Assembly (NCBI RefSeq): GCF_016587375.1
Contig: NZ_BNJG01000002.1
Location: forward strand, 682,001-746,000
Length of the DNA stretch: 64,000 bases
Source of the DNA: Ktedonobacter robiniae
GTDB lineage: Bacteria > Chloroflexota > Ktedonobacteria > Ktedonobacterales > Ktedonobacteraceae
Direction: 5' to 3'
Shown here: positions 7,728 through 17,451 of the stretch, piece after piece
Layout of the letters: each line of letters opens with the position of its first letter
Position numbering within the stretch: position 1 is the stretch's first letter
Notes under the pieces: model-generated
What the model was told of the DNA's origin: nothing
The model's database searches: none
What the model saw: the letters and a program-made list of their open reading frames with translations, nothing else
Program-made: the position numbers and the translations under genes

Positions 7728-8984
7728 CTATTCGCCCTTACGTACTGGTTGAAGGTCTGTTATTTTCCAAATGGGAGAACAGATGAGCCACAAACAGGAG
7801 AGGCAAACACCCCCAGCTCCAAGAAAGAGTGTTGCGCGTAGACCAATGACTGTGCCGAGAAAACCGCCAAGCAGGGAGGAAAAGGCGACGACACCGCCAG
7901 CAATGAAGCGTATGGTGGCATTGACCCGCCCTTGTAAGTTGTTGGGAGTCCTGATCTGGCGCAGACTCAGCTGGTTAATATGGTAGATGAGATCCATTCC
8001 CCCCATGAGAAAGCGCCCGGTAATGAACATGGGAATGGCGAGCCACAGCGAACCTCCAGCCAGCGGGATCAGCAGAGCCCCCAGTCCTTCCAGGCAAACG
8101 GCTCCCACTATCGCGCGTCCGACGCCAAACCATTTGGCTGCCGGAGTAGCCGCGAACGAGCCAACCAGTGCTCCAACGCTCCCTCCTGCTATTGTCAGTC
8201 CCAGGAGTGCTGGACTCATATGCAGTTCGCTAATCGCGTAGAGGGTAAAGACCGTGTATGACAGAATATTGAAGAAGTTCAGGCTTGCATTGCAGCTGGC
8301 AATGGAGCGCAAGACGGGATTGTGCCCAACGACCTGGAGACCTTCCCCGATTTGCGACCAGATACTCACCTGCTCCTTTCCAGCGGACAGTGCCGGTTCG
8401 CCTCGCCGAATGAGTCCCAAACACAGGGCTGAGACCAGGAAAGAAACAACATCGGCAATGAGAGCGAGAGGAGCAGTCATGACCTGAACCAGTGTACCCG
8501 CGATCCCCGGACCTGCCACTTCCGCAAAGGCCCCGCTGGCCTCTAGCTTACTATTCCCCTCCACCATCTCCTCTGTTTCTATCAGCGTTGGCAGGTAAGA
8601 CTGGTAGGCCACGCCGAAGAAGACGGTCAGGATGCCTACCAAGAAATTGATCACGTAGAGGGACTCGATCTGTAAGATCCCAAGCAGTGCCATGAATGGG
8701 ACCGTACTGAGTAGGAGTGCCTGCCCAAGGTCGCTGATGAGCAGCAGCGTGCGTCGAGGGAATCGATCAACCCATACTCCTACGAAGAGGCTTACCAGGA
8801 GCATCGGGAGATATCCAGTTGCCCCAAGGATGCCCACTTGCATAGAGGTAGCATGCAGAGTCAGGATCGCGGTAAGAGGCAAAGCCAGCAAGGTTACCTG
8901 GCTCCCCATGAGCGAAATGGTCTCGCCAGCCCAAAGTTTTAGAAAGTCAGCGTGTCGCCAGAGTCCAGAATGGCGCAAAAACAT
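7728..8984 (-). CDS. MFS transporter (enterobactin-exporter-like)
   Basis: Major facilitator superfamily permease, 418 residues, with about 12 hydrophobic segments. The N-terminus MFLRHSGLWRHADFLKLWAGETIS is typical of the MFS_3/EntS branch. The cytoplasmic loop 2-3 motif (GVWVDRFPRRTLLL) is complete. Export of small molecules or drugs across the inner membrane is the family role; the substrate cannot be read from sequence. It stands alone, with debris downstream and a long gene-poor gap upstream. Intact. Confidence 0.85.
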   Translation of the reverse strand: MFLRHSGLWRHADFLKLWAGETISLMGSQVTLLALPLTAILTLHATSMQVGILGATGYLPMLLVSLFVGVWVDRFPRRTLLLISDLGQALLLSTVPFMALLGILQIESLYVINFLVGILTVFFGVAYQSYLPTLIETEEMVEGNSKLEASGAFAEVAGPGIAGTLVQVMTAPLALIADVVSFLVSALCLGLIRRGEPALSAGKEQVSIWSQIGEGLQVVGHNPVLRSIASCNASLNFFNILSYTVFTLYAISELHMSPALLGLTIAGGSVGALVGSFAATPAAKWFGVGRAIVGAVCLEGLGALLIPLAGGSLWLAIPMFITGRFLMGGMDLIYHINQLSLRQIRTPNNLQGRVNATIRFIAGGVVAFSSLLGGFLGTVIGLRATLFLGAGGVCLSCLWLICSPIWKITDLQPVRKGE

Positions 8985-9362
8985 GACAAAGAGCTCCTTT
9001 GTTTCAAAGAAAAATTTCTACGGAGAAATTGGGGTCTGGCTCATGGGCAAAAGGAAGAGCATTTGCGAGTGAGACTTGGCTTACTTTGCGCCTTTGTACC
9101 ACGAGTGCCCCCGGAAAAGTGAAAAGAGGAGCATCTCACTCAATCTGGACTGCCGGAAATGATGAGGAGCGGTGAATGTGCGGGAAGATCGTATTGTGTG
9201 AAAAGCTGATCGAAAGAGCGTAGCCCGGCATATCTCACGCTTGTATCCATGACGAGATACCTCTTTCTTGTTCTTTTGGGCTGCATGTTCTCGCAATCGG
9301 AGCAGCACGCCAGTGATTATAACCCAGGCATCGGCCTGCCGTCAAATGTGCTGCATTTTATG

Positions 9363-9408
9363 CAGGGCTATTTCATTCTCCCGCCGAAGGGAGAATGAAA
9401 TAGCCCTG
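9363..9408. terminator. Perfect 20-bp stem hairpin
   Basis: CAGGGCTATTTCATTCTCCC (9363-9382) is followed by a 6-nt loop (GCCGAA) and the exact reverse complement (9389-9408). There is no T-tract on either side, so it may be a factor-assisted terminator, a structured RNA or a small mobile palindrome rather than a classic intrinsic terminator. Confidence 0.5.
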
Positions 9409-9636
9409 TGGACTTCCTTGCCGTGAGAAGAGAATGTCCAGTTCAGATCGAGTTTGCTGTCGCAGTTTCCCACTGATACCGAAACGCTGGAAATCTTCTC
9501 CCGCGAAATCATGCCCGCGATTCAGCGCTCCTGAACAAAAGGCTTTCTGCTATTCCTCAGAGCTTCGCAACAGTTGAAGCCAGTGAGGACCATTGGAGCG
9601 AGAGAGGGCGAAACCCCTCTCTCAAAGGAGCAACCA

Positions 9637-9756
9637 ATGTGTGAACTGATCCATCTCCACGCCTACGCAATGAACACTGATCCTCTTCGGCTGGTTGGAG
9701 GATTGGGGCACCCGATCAACCAGCCATCTCTTCTCTCTGACCCTGCTCGATGGTAA
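9637..9756 (+). CDS. Possible small protein, 39 residues
   Basis: ATG at 9637 follows AAAGGAG with a 7-nt gap, and a hairpin (GAGAGAGGG / CCCTCTCTC, about 9600-9623) lies just upstream. The peptide (MCELIHLHAYAMNTDPLRLV...) matches nothing I know. The good ribosome site and leader hairpin are the only support. Confidence 0.3.
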   Translation: MCELIHLHAYAMNTDPLRLVGGLGHPINQPSLLSDPARW

Positions 9757-9833
9757 GGCATAGGGCGCGATCCATAGCAGGGGATCACGCACCCAGCCCT
9801 TCACCGCTCTACAACCCAAAAGGTTCGGATGTG

Positions 9834-10811
9834 TTATCGCTTATGGATGTTGATATCGCCACTACCGGTACGGATAGAAACGGGCGCACGCGGGCCGTTG
9901 CCGACGCTTTCGGTATCGAAGTCGTTCTTAATATCAGCATGGCCGGAATGCAGGCTAAACTGGAGTGCGGAATCGGCGGGTAGAGTCACATCAATGTCGC
10001 CACTTCCACTCTCAAGTGTATAGTCACCATTCGCGTTGAGCGAGCCATCGAAGCGGATATCACCACTCCCGGTATGCAGAACACTCTTCCCTTGTAGGTG
10101 CGCATCCTCCAGGTCTACGTCACCCGAACCCGATTGTATGTCCGCCGTTCCGCTTATCCCGCTCGCTTGAATATCCCCTGAGCCTGTTTTCAGCGTCGTT
10201 GTTCCCTCTACATTTGTCACTTCAATATCACCACTACCCGTCTCAGCCTTGACCTGCCCAGTGATGTCTGACACTGTAATATCACCGGAGGCGTCATTGA
10301 TGTCGACATCGCTCGTGGTTGGAATGGTGATATCGAGATCAATGCTGGCTGAATTGAAGAGAAACCCGCCACTATTGCCCTCGACCTGCACGGCGATAGC
10401 ATTGCCATTCTGAGTATAGTCTACCTTCAGATTATCGCCAAAATTGCCTAGAATGGGTGTGCGTTTGGTGGCCGTCACGACAACAGTATTCGTGTTCCCC
10501 TGGTGGATATGGACATCGCCATGCGTACTTATGATACGCAGGCTATCTTTGCCCGTGAGCGTGAACGTATGCGCTGGGAGCGTGCCGCTGGTATTGCTTG
10601 AGAGCATATGTCCTCCAAACAACGAACCTGCACCCAGCAAGAGGAGCAAGACGAGCAAGACACCCAGGAATCTTGATCCCCGCTTCTGCGGACGCTGTGG
10701 AGGTTGTATGTAATCCGCCTTTGATTCCCGATAACCATACGCATCGGGCACCTGCTCGCGCGGATCGCGATTGTCCTTCCGTCTTTCATCAAACTGCTGT
10801 TCAGATTGCAT
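9834..10811 (-). CDS. DUF4097-family beta-repeat membrane-anchored protein
   Basis: 325 residues. Residues 1-45 are charged and cytoplasmic (MQSEQQFDERRKDNR), residues about 46-68 form one membrane segment (FLGVLLVLLLLLGAGSLFGG), and the rest is an extracytoplasmic beta-solenoid-like domain. The hallmark is a repeated TGSGDI / SGSGDV turn about every 18-20 residues, seven or more times from residue 170 to the end. The family (DUF4097, putative adhesin or anti-sigma partner) has no firm biochemical role. It stands alone, with about 500 bp of non-coding DNA upstream. Intact. Confidence 0.85.
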   Translation of the reverse strand: MQSEQQFDERRKDNRDPREQVPDAYGYRESKADYIQPPQRPQKRGSRFLGVLLVLLLLLGAGSLFGGHMLSSNTSGTLPAHTFTLTGKDSLRIISTHGDVHIHQGNTNTVVVTATKRTPILGNFGDNLKVDYTQNGNAIAVQVEGNSGGFLFNSASIDLDITIPTTSDVDINDASGDITVSDITGQVKAETGSGDIEVTNVEGTTTLKTGSGDIQASGISGTADIQSGSGDVDLEDAHLQGKSVLHTGSGDIRFDGSLNANGDYTLESGSGDIDVTLPADSALQFSLHSGHADIKNDFDTESVGNGPRAPVSIRTGSGDINIHKR

Positions 10812-11309
10812 GTTTCCTTCTTCCAGAACATATATGCTTTAAATGGGTATTTAAGCTCATTTTATCGTGACAATATCAATAGTGCCTCAACATAACCAGT
10901 ATAATCGGAACCATTAGGAGATCGCAAGGGCAAAAAAGGAACACAAATTAGTTCGTCCGTTTCATGCGCGTATGGTCCTCAATAAGCAAGAAAATCGACG
11001 TGCCCATGCAGGTGCAGATGCAGTGATCACCACCGGAAACAGAGACTCGCAACCACGCCTCCCTCTTGTTTTGCAAAGCTGGTCACTTCTGTCGAGCAAG
11101 TAGAAGCTGCCTGGCTTCTAGCTATTCGCTAACACGATCCGCGTGCGGTTCTACTACCGGGGTTTTCCCGCCGATGTTTTGAAAAATGAGGTATAACCGC
11201 TAAAAAATCTAAGACCCTTATAATCTAAACCAAACAAAATTATCCTTAAAGCATTTATATTACTATAAAATGGTGTAATGTAGAAATAAGAAATTTACAA
11301 AGGAGCAAT
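10812..11309. other. Non-coding stretch before the interrupted epimerase
   Basis: AT-rich intergenic DNA with no convincing ORF. A small stem (TAGAAGC 11101-11107 with GCTTCTA 11114-11120) is present. The last part supplies the leader of the epimerase fragment. Confidence 0.5.
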
Positions 11310-11403
11310 TATGCGCGTTGTAGTTACAGGTGCCAGTGGTCGCCTTGGCCGAATAGTTGTTACTCACCTCCTGCAACAAGGTTTCACGGTAGTTGGAGTG
11401 GAC
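11310..11403 (+). pseudogene. NAD-dependent epimerase, 5' fragment cut by the Tn3-like element
   Basis: ATG at 11310 follows AAAGGAGCAATT. The 31 codons read MRVVVTGASGRLGRIVVTHL and end in VVGVD, a textbook Rossmann start of an extended SDR/epimerase (GxxGxxG). The gene is cut at 11404, the first base of the transposon end GGGG. The remainder of the gene is not found after the other transposon end at 13978. Confidence 0.8.
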
Positions 11404-11480
11404 GGGGTTTGCCCACAGTAGGAACAGAAAGTCGGAATAGGAAAACAGCCCAAAAAGGCCAGCGATCTTTTGGGGACAGC

Positions 11481-11830
11481 TTAGAACTGGTCTTCTGGCG
11501 AGGAGGATGGTTGCCGGAGAGGGCGGCGGTGGCCCAGGGCAACGGCTTCTGGGAGCGTGAAATGATATCGTCCGTGGACATTGATATGTTGGAAGCGCAA
11601 GGGGGCCAATCGTTCGACATCCTCTGGTCGGACCTCTTGCCCATTGCACCGCAATTCGTCGAGTGCATCCTGCATGTACCAGGTATTCCAGAGCACGATG
11701 ATATTGACGACCAAGCCCAGCGCACCCAGTTGATCTTCCTGCCCCTGACGATACCGTTGACGCAACTCGCCGCGCTGGCCGTGAAACACATGGCGAGCGA
11801 CACTGTGCCGCCCTCTCCCCGATTCAAATG
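11481..11830 (-). pseudogene. Tn3 transposase TnpA, C-terminal fragment
   Basis: About 110 residues in the final TnpA domain: HGQRGELRQRYRQGQEDQLG, LGLVVNIIVLWNTWYM, and the terminal LAPLRFQHINVHGRYHFTLP, all typical of the Tn3 TnpA end. The stop codon is 24 bp from the left inverted repeat, as expected for tnpA. About 850 N-terminal residues are missing; the break at about 11830 abuts the resolvase fragment. Confidence 0.8.
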
Positions 11831-11832
11831 AA

Positions 11833-12189
11833 CTGGTCGCGCGCAATATCCGGGTGATCATCCTCAAGCAGAACCTGGATATCTCCCGGCACGATATGAG
11901 TTCAAAAATTGTGATTACCCTCTTCTCACTCTTTGCGGAGCTGGAGCGAGATCTGATCAGTCTGCGAACGAAAGAAGCGCTGGCGGCAAAAAAGCAGCAG
12001 GGGAAAACGCTCGGAAAACCGAGGGGCACTCTTCAGAAAAGCAAATTTGACGCAGATCTTGACCGTATCAAGGACCTCCTCAAATTGGGACTCTCGTTCC
12101 GCAAAATTGCCACCCTCCTTGGGTATAAAAACCATCTCGCGCTCAACACCTACATCACCAAACGCCAGCTTCGCGAACAAAGCTCATAG
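11833..12189 (+). pseudogene. Serine resolvase, C-terminal fragment
   Basis: About 118 residues from the middle of the catalytic domain onward: the IVITLFSLFAELERDLISLRTKEAL helix region, then KKQQGKTLGKPRGT and a C-terminal HTH (KLGLSFRKIATLLGYKN). The catalytic Ser and N-terminal half are gone. Together with the TnpA fragment it shows an internal deletion that joined the two divergent Tn3 genes. Confidence 0.75.
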
Positions 12190-12669
12190 GTGGCGAAGCG
12201 GGGAAAATGGGGACAAAAAATGTCATCACTCCAAAGAGGGAGAAGAACTCCTTCCTTGCAGCGCAAAAGTCGTATATAGTTAAGCTACTGCTTCCATTAG
12301 AGTAGGTTCTGTACGTCTTTCCTGGGCTCCTCATGGAAGAGCTGTTGGAGTGCACGCCTTTACCTGACTACGCCGCCTTGACGCCACTTCGTGGTCGAGC
12401 GCGAAGGAGGGGCTGCAGTTCTCTCTAGCGCTCTGGATCAGCATAATCGATCCTTGAGCCCGTACCGTCCTTGACAATGGAGCTGCGCTCGTTGCGCGAG
12501 GATGCTAAAAGATCTACCACGCGATCGTCGTCCAATTCGTTATCGCCAGCACAAAGGAGGCGAGGCGATACAAGTTGTCAATATCGAGAGGAGGTGCACT
12601 AACACAGAGTCGCCTCAGGCGATGCTGAGGAGCTTTTCCATGTGTGAGAAGTGCGAAATCTGGTAACGC
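12190..12669. other. Non-coding DNA inside the Tn3-like element
   Basis: 480 bp between the resolvase fragment and the cargo gene. No ORF with coding character was seen; no res-site repeats could be assigned by eye. Confidence 0.45.
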
Positions 12670-13757
12670 ATGTCTTTTCAGGACAGAGTTTCAGTCATCA
12701 TCCGCCTGGAAGACTTCGGGTGGGTTGTGGCCGATGCACGACCCTGGATTGAACGCGCAGTTCCAGGCCTGTTCCATCAACACATCACACACGAGAAGGG
12801 AATGGTGGTCTTCGTGGCTACCCCCGAAACGAATGTCCTTGGACCTGACCTCCTGAGCGGGGCTGCGAGGCAGATCAACGACTGGTACGAGCGCCAGATC
12901 GCTGCTGGACTCATCCCGGACTCGTCTGGGCGTTCCTCCATCTACCCCCTGGCAGACCGCATCGTCGCCGAGAACTTTGGTCGGCTGGAGAGGCGGTACC
13001 CGTGGGACCCGAACTGGTACTACGGCGTCAACTTCGTCGGCGAGCCGAGCGCCCTCGACCTGGGGGTGCTGCAGCGCGTGCATCTGGGCTTCCAGCATGT
13101 GCCGGGCTTCCAGCGCAAGAGCAAGAAGACCCTGGCCATCGGCATCGGGCCATCGATCTATGAGCTGCTGATGACAGTGGCTCACACCGAGGATGGGTGC
13201 CCGATCCACGTGATCGACCCGTCACGGACAAACCGGGAATTCCATGAGAAGGTCCTGGAGGTCCAGCCTGCTCTCGTCACGTACCGTGACGGGCAGGGGC
13301 GTCTGGTGGAGATCGACCTCCACCACGAGGCTCGCAAGTGGGAGGCCGTCCTCGTCGCGATCGGTGGGGGGTTCTACCGTGGGGCGTTCCGCAAGGCGCG
13401 GCTGGCCTACCAGGCTGGCACGCTCCAGGTGCTCGACGGGAGCGTTTTCAGGCTTTCCAGGGGTGCCTACCACTGGGGGTTCATGTTCTGCTGCTCGGAG
13501 AGCATCACTCGCGAGATGTGGATCTTCGGGCTGGCGAACCAAAGCTTCGCGGAGGCCGCCGAGAACTGGGTGGCCTCCTTCGTCACCGGCGAGGGGGAGG
13601 CTACCCCGCTTCGCCGGCGGGGCCCATCTTCCCGAACACGCCGGCGTCGGTGCTTGACGTCGAGTACACGACCCGCAGCAAGCTGGTTTTGCCGGGCAGC
13701 GAGGAACTCCGACCGGGGGAGACGATCACCGTTGCCCTGGGGCAGGGCTTCCCCTGC
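12670..13757 (+). CDS. Transposon cargo gene of unknown function, one frameshift
   Basis: About 360 residues in two frames. Frame one runs from MSFQDRVSVIIRLEDFGWVV to about 13590. After a GGGGG run (13588-13592) the sensible frame shifts and reads GYPASPAGPIFP ... GETITVALGQGFPC, ending at 13757; one missing G explains it. The segment KKTLAIGIGPSIYELLMTVA followed by IHVIDPSR near residue 165 looks like a Rossmann or nucleotide-binding turn, but I do not recognise the family. Codon use is visibly more GC-rich than in the neighbours, especially 13000-13700, which suggests foreign origin. It has its own terminator. Confidence 0.6.
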
Positions 13758-13822
13758 TGATCATCAGGGCTCAAGGTATGCTAGTACGCTAGCTACCTGA
13801 CGAGCGCTGGCAAGGCGCAAGC

Positions 13823-13873
13823 CAGGGTTCTCGGGAGTTGGTTCTGCAAAGAACCGCTCTCCCGAGAACCCTG
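13823..13873 (+). terminator. Intrinsic terminator after the cargo gene
   Basis: CAGGGTTCTCGGGAG (13823-13837) pairs perfectly with CTCCCGAGAACCCTG (13859-13873), and TGCTTTT follows. A smaller inner stem (GGTTC/GAACC) fills the loop. Confidence 0.8.
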
Positions 13874-14000
13874 TGCTTTTCCTGAAGTGGCATTCAGAAA
13901 TCATGAGCATATTCCCCAGGCATGCCTGTTTGGGCTGTTTTCCTATTCCGACTTTCTGTTCCTACTGTGAGCAACCCCTAGATATTCCTTGTCTTTCCTC

Positions 14001-14053
14001 TTGACAGGCTTCTCTCTCTCATTTATTATCTAACTAATCACTTAGATAATAAA
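14001..14053 (+). promoter_or_regulatory. tetR promoter with overlapping palindromic operator
   Basis: TTGACA (14001-14006), a 17-bp spacer and TATTAT (14024-14029). The -10 box lies inside the left arm of a perfect 12-bp inverted repeat, TTTATTATCTAA (14022-14033) and TTAGATAATAAA (14042-14053), with an 8-bp spacer. Classic layout for TetR self-repression. Confidence 0.8.
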
Positions 14054-14081
14054 AAGCGTCAGATGGAAAGGGAAGAATCAC

Positions 14082-14771
14082 ATGGCTGAACCAGGAGGCA
14101 AACGAGGACGAACGCGTGATGCCAGGCTGGCACGTGAGGTGATTCTGGATGCGGCAGAAGTGGGCTTCGCTGAACATGGCTTCGATGGGGCACGCATTGA
14201 CGCAATTGCGAAGGCTTCAGGCTACAACATTAGTTTACTCTTTCAATATTTTGGGGGCAAGCTCAGCCTCTATACCGAAGTACTGAAGCGCACCGACCAG
14301 GATTTGACCGCCCTGCAGGCGCGGATTCTTGCTCCTATGCTTGAACATGCCGAAGGCTCCATACCCACCCAGAAGATGAGGAACTTCCTCGTCACCGTGG
14401 TGCAAACGCTGTTTGATTATCTGCTGGAGCATCCCCGTTTTCTGCGCATCTTAACCTGGGAGATGGCTGGAGGCTGGCAAACCTACAAACAGATCGCCTC
14501 CCACTTGCAGAGCGAGGATCGGGAGCCGTTCGATCGGCTTTTTCAACAGGGAGAGCTGACTGGGCTGCTGCGCTCCAGATTCACGCCGCTCATCCAGTTG
14601 GCGATGATTACCCCGATCTGTCAGTCCTACCTGGCCTCTTTGCCCCTGTATCAGGTGATGCTCCCAGAGGAAGATCTCTCCTCCCGGGAGGCGCTTTTCC
14701 GCGCCCGCGAGTACCTGGTGACCCTCATTGTGGCCGGCATGCTCGTCGATCCACAAGCGCCAGGCTCATAG
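14082..14771 (+). CDS. TetR-family transcriptional regulator
   Basis: 229 residues. The N-terminal HTH (REVILDAAEVGFAEHGFDGARIDAIAKASGYNISLLFQYFGGK, residues 18-62) is a standard TetR domain. The C-terminal ligand domain (TetR_C type with LEHPRFLRILTWEMAGGW) binds an unknown effector. The start at 14082 follows AAGGGAAGAATC. It is self-controlled through the operator at 14022-14053. The SGNH hydrolase gene starts 42 bp later on the same strand, so both may be one unit and the repressor may respond to an ester-type compound (inference). Confidence 0.9.
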   Translation: MAEPGGKRGRTRDARLAREVILDAAEVGFAEHGFDGARIDAIAKASGYNISLLFQYFGGKLSLYTEVLKRTDQDLTALQARILAPMLEHAEGSIPTQKMRNFLVTVVQTLFDYLLEHPRFLRILTWEMAGGWQTYKQIASHLQSEDREPFDRLFQQGELTGLLRSRFTPLIQLAMITPICQSYLASLPLYQVMLPEEDLSSREALFRAREYLVTLIVAGMLVDPQAPGS

Positions 14772-14813
14772 TCATGACAGAAGAGCAGGCATCATGTACT
14801 CAGAAGAAGGGCC

Positions 14814-15734
14814 ATGAATACATCAGATAACGATATGAGAAGAGATGACAGGCAAGAACAGTCAGGCGAGATAGCAACGGGAACCATCTTTAGCTGGTTC
14901 TTCCGCCTGCTTCGAGCGCTCCTGAGGAGAGGTGACCAGGCAGGTGGCAGAGCGGTGGTGACGGGAACACCACCTGGTCCGGGCCAGACCATCGTCGCCT
15001 GTCTGGGAGCCAGCGCGACCGACGCAGCAGGCAGTTACGACTGGATCGCAGACCTGGCGCGGCGGCCCGAAAACGCGTCGTTGCGCTTTTACCGCTTCGC
15101 CGAGGGAGGAGATCTGGCCTACAATGGCCTCCAGCGCGTCGCCGCCATCAGCGCCAGTCAGCCAGACTACGTAATCGTGCTGCTTGGCGAGAACGATGTG
15201 TTGGCGTTGATTTCTCCGCAGGTCGCGCAGTTTGATCGCCTCACGAAGCATCTGCCCGTCCAGCCCACGCCGAAGTGGTATCGTGAGAATATGCAAGTGA
15301 TCGTGCGTCGCCTGAAACGCGACACTTCGGCCCACATTGCGCTCTGCTCGCTGATCCCCATTGGGGAAGATCCGGATTCGCAGCATCCTTTCCAGGCTGC
15401 GGCCAACCGGCGTATTGAGGAGTACAGCGCCATCATCAAGGACATCGCGTGCCAGGAAAAGGTGAGCTATCTTCCTCTCTACGAGCGCCTGCGCGATCTT
15501 ATCCGTGCGTCTCCCGGTCGCGCCTTCACCAGCTTCGACTTTCTCCCGTTCTATCATGACGCGTTCCGGCAGTTTGTTTTACGCAAGAGCAATGATGAGA
15601 TTGGACAGCTCAATGGCTGGCGTTTTCATCGCGATGGCATTCACCTAAACAGTCGCAGCGGCACCCTCCTGGCTGATCTCGCCCAGGAGTTTCTCAACAC
15701 GACCACCAGCGGAGACAACTGCAAGGAGTGGTGA
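14814..15734 (+). CDS. SGNH/GDSL-type hydrolase
   Basis: 306 residues. After a 45-residue N-terminal part with an amphipathic/hydrophobic stretch (IFSWFFRLLRALL), the SGNH blocks appear: block I CLGASAT (Ser nucleophile; the GDS is altered to GAS), block II Gly in RFAEGGDLAYN, block III GENDV (Asn), and block V RDGIHLN (Asp and His). So the catalytic Ser, Gly, Asn and His are all present. The family cleaves esters of lipids, carbohydrates or small acids. No clear signal peptide cleavage site. It probably forms one unit with the upstream tetR gene. Confidence 0.82.
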   Translation: MNTSDNDMRRDDRQEQSGEIATGTIFSWFFRLLRALLRRGDQAGGRAVVTGTPPGPGQTIVACLGASATDAAGSYDWIADLARRPENASLRFYRFAEGGDLAYNGLQRVAAISASQPDYVIVLLGENDVLALISPQVAQFDRLTKHLPVQPTPKWYRENMQVIVRRLKRDTSAHIALCSLIPIGEDPDSQHPFQAAANRRIEEYSAIIKDIACQEKVSYLPLYERLRDLIRASPGRAFTSFDFLPFYHDAFRQFVLRKSNDEIGQLNGWRFHRDGIHLNSRSGTLLADLAQEFLNTTTSGDNCKEW

Positions 15735-15917
15735 GCGCGCTCGCCCCTCCCTTGACACCTGCGCGACGGTCAGTTGCCAACACCTATCACGAAGGAGCGG
15801 TTTTCTGTCTCAGAAAACGAATGGGAGCGATGCTGTTTACCAGAGCGCAGTAGACAACATGCCCCTCCTCGCCGTCGGAAGAAAACGGCTTTCGCCTCCA
15901 CAAGGAGAACGCATCGG

Positions 15918-16665
15918 TAGTATGACGCATGCTTCTGTCACGATCCAGATTACGCCGGAATCAAAGCCCGCCATGCCCTCCTGGATGGGAGAAGTGGCCG
16001 CTTTTGCCCAGGCTCTTACGCACACAGAAATCTTGAAAAGATCCAGGATCAAGTGCGTTTCTCCCGCGCCCGCTTCGGCCAGTACGACCTCATCGATTTC
16101 GTCGCCGTGTTGATCGGCTACATGGTTTCAGGCGAACCAACGCTCCTGGCTTTTTATGAACGGCTGTCGCCATTTGCCGAGCCATTCATGGCCTTGTTTG
16201 GCCGAGATCAGTTGCCTCATCGCTCGACCTTGTCTCGTTTTCTTGCTGCCCTTAATCAGCCAACGGTGGAAGTACTCCGTACACTCTTTGACAAGGATCT
16301 GCTGGCGCGCAAGCCATTTGCATCCTCAGGGGGTCTTTTTGACCGGACGGGAGGGCAATGGCTCGTTATCGACGTGGACGGAACTCGACAAGCAGCTCGC
16401 CAACGAGCGCTGCCACAGACGGACGCCTTGCCTGCTCCCCATCGTCGCTTTGATCAGGTCTGCGCACCAGGCTATCAGGGCCGCAAACGAGGAGAAGTGG
16501 TTCGTACCCGGACGGTGATCCTCCAGGCGCATACGCATCAGCTTCTCGGCACGTTTGGCGGACCTGGCAATGGGGATTATCGCGGTGAGTTGCGACGAGC
16601 GATCGGAGCAATTACCAAATATGCGACACAGCTTGGGCTTTCTGCTACATCGAATATACTCATAA
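15918..16665 (+). pseudogene. DDE transposase, copy B, frameshifted and 3'-truncated
   Basis: Same family as copy A at 3735-4165. Frame one reads MTHASVTIQITPES ... AQALTHTEILK. After an AAAA run at about 16036 the frame changes and continues QDQVRFSRARFGQYDLIDF through LPHRSTLSRFLAALNQ and WLVIDVDGTRQAARQRALPQ (probable catalytic Asp) to FGGPGNGDYRGELRRAIGAI. Homology is lost at about 16660, next to the intron and TnpB debris. A missing A would repair the frameshift; the truncation is real. Confidence 0.7.
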
Positions 16666-16799
16666 GTGATTACAAGTACACTCTTTGTTGTTCCTGGTTC
16701 ATCCCCATATGCCTCATCCCCGGAGGGATTTTGGTCTTGCTCCAAGTCCCCAGGCCGTTTTTCGTCTGGTCGTAGCCACTACCCCGGACGGCATGTTCA

Positions 16800-17440
16800 G
16801 GTTGAGGCCAAACATGCGAAGTGCCTCTAAGATGAGATTGTGAAGTAGGCGGCTGACGCGTTGCCTTGCGGTACGTTTTCATCCGCCCCTTCCCGAACCA
16901 GGGCTTGCTGCTTTCACAGCACCCGGCTCTCCAGTTCCTGCACCTTGACAATCGAATATCGACTTGGACTTACGCATCTCACGGCCTCGTCTTGCGATTG
17001 GGTTCAGTGCATTTCCCTGTTTCCCTTCCCCGTGTCTCAGGCGTTACCCTGAGCGGTTGAGTACTATGGAAACTCCGTCGTCATAGGCTCGCACCCGTAG
17101 ACGATCCCGCATTTACGCGTATCAAACGTTGAGTACGTGTAGGTGCCCCGTTCGTTTCCTTGAACCAGATCACTTCTGGTCGTTCATCGGAGAGAGGGTT
17201 GCGCATATGCCAAGAATATATGCGTGTTCCGATGACATCACTTCAGATATGGTGTGATGAGCCAACGCTTAGACCACTGGAAACTAGGGTTCAGCCAATT
17301 CAGGTTTCACCATGCGTACAGGACTTGCGGTGCATCACAGTACATACCTTCCTGTTTAACCGCTTTCCGTGACATGCTGCTTTCCCCTTTGGGTTTCCCC
17401 GCCAGGTTGGTCAGGTGTCCTTAAGGTCATCTCCTCTCAA
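16800..17440 (-). ncRNA. Group II intron RNA remnant (domains I-III), maturase lost
   Basis: On the minus strand, at about 16935-16895, is the hairpin GAGCCGGGTGCTGTGAAAGC followed by AGCAAGCCCTGGTTC. It matches the conserved GAGCCG..GUGAAAG..GGUUC element that ends the upstream RNA part of bacterial group II introns. About 500 nt of structured, ORF-free sequence precede it. An ATG soon after (GGGGCGGATGAAAACG) opens only a short frame (16670-16951) with no reverse-transcriptase motif. So the intron-encoded protein and 3' domains have been lost. The 5' edge next to the TnpB fragment is uncertain; part could be TnpB guide RNA. Confidence 0.5.
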
Positions 17441-17451
17441 CCTCATCCCTC

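Larger units (their letters stand above)
9081..9833. other. Gene-poor gap with a strong hairpin and one possible short ORF
   Basis: No convincing gene longer than 60 codons lies here. The gap holds the 46-bp palindrome at 9363-9408 and a 39-codon ORF at 9637; nothing else was recognised. Confidence 0.5.
11404..13978. mobile_element. Decayed Tn3-family transposon with one cargo gene
   Basis: The ends 11404-11457 and 13925-13978 are inverted repeats that start with GGGGTT, the usual Tn3 terminal G-run. The core CAGTAGGAACAGAAAGTCGG and the following 17 bases are identical in both; one base is missing near the right tip. Between them lie the C-terminus of a Tn3 TnpA, the C-terminus of a serine resolvase, about 480 bp of non-coding DNA, and one cargo ORF. 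The 5-bp flanks (TGGAC and TAGAT) do not match, so no target duplication survives and one flank has been rearranged. Confidence 0.8.

Noticed and set aside
11399..13983. Target-site duplication for the Tn3-like element
   Set aside because: The 5-bp flanks TGGAC and TAGAT agree at only three positions; not counted as a duplication.
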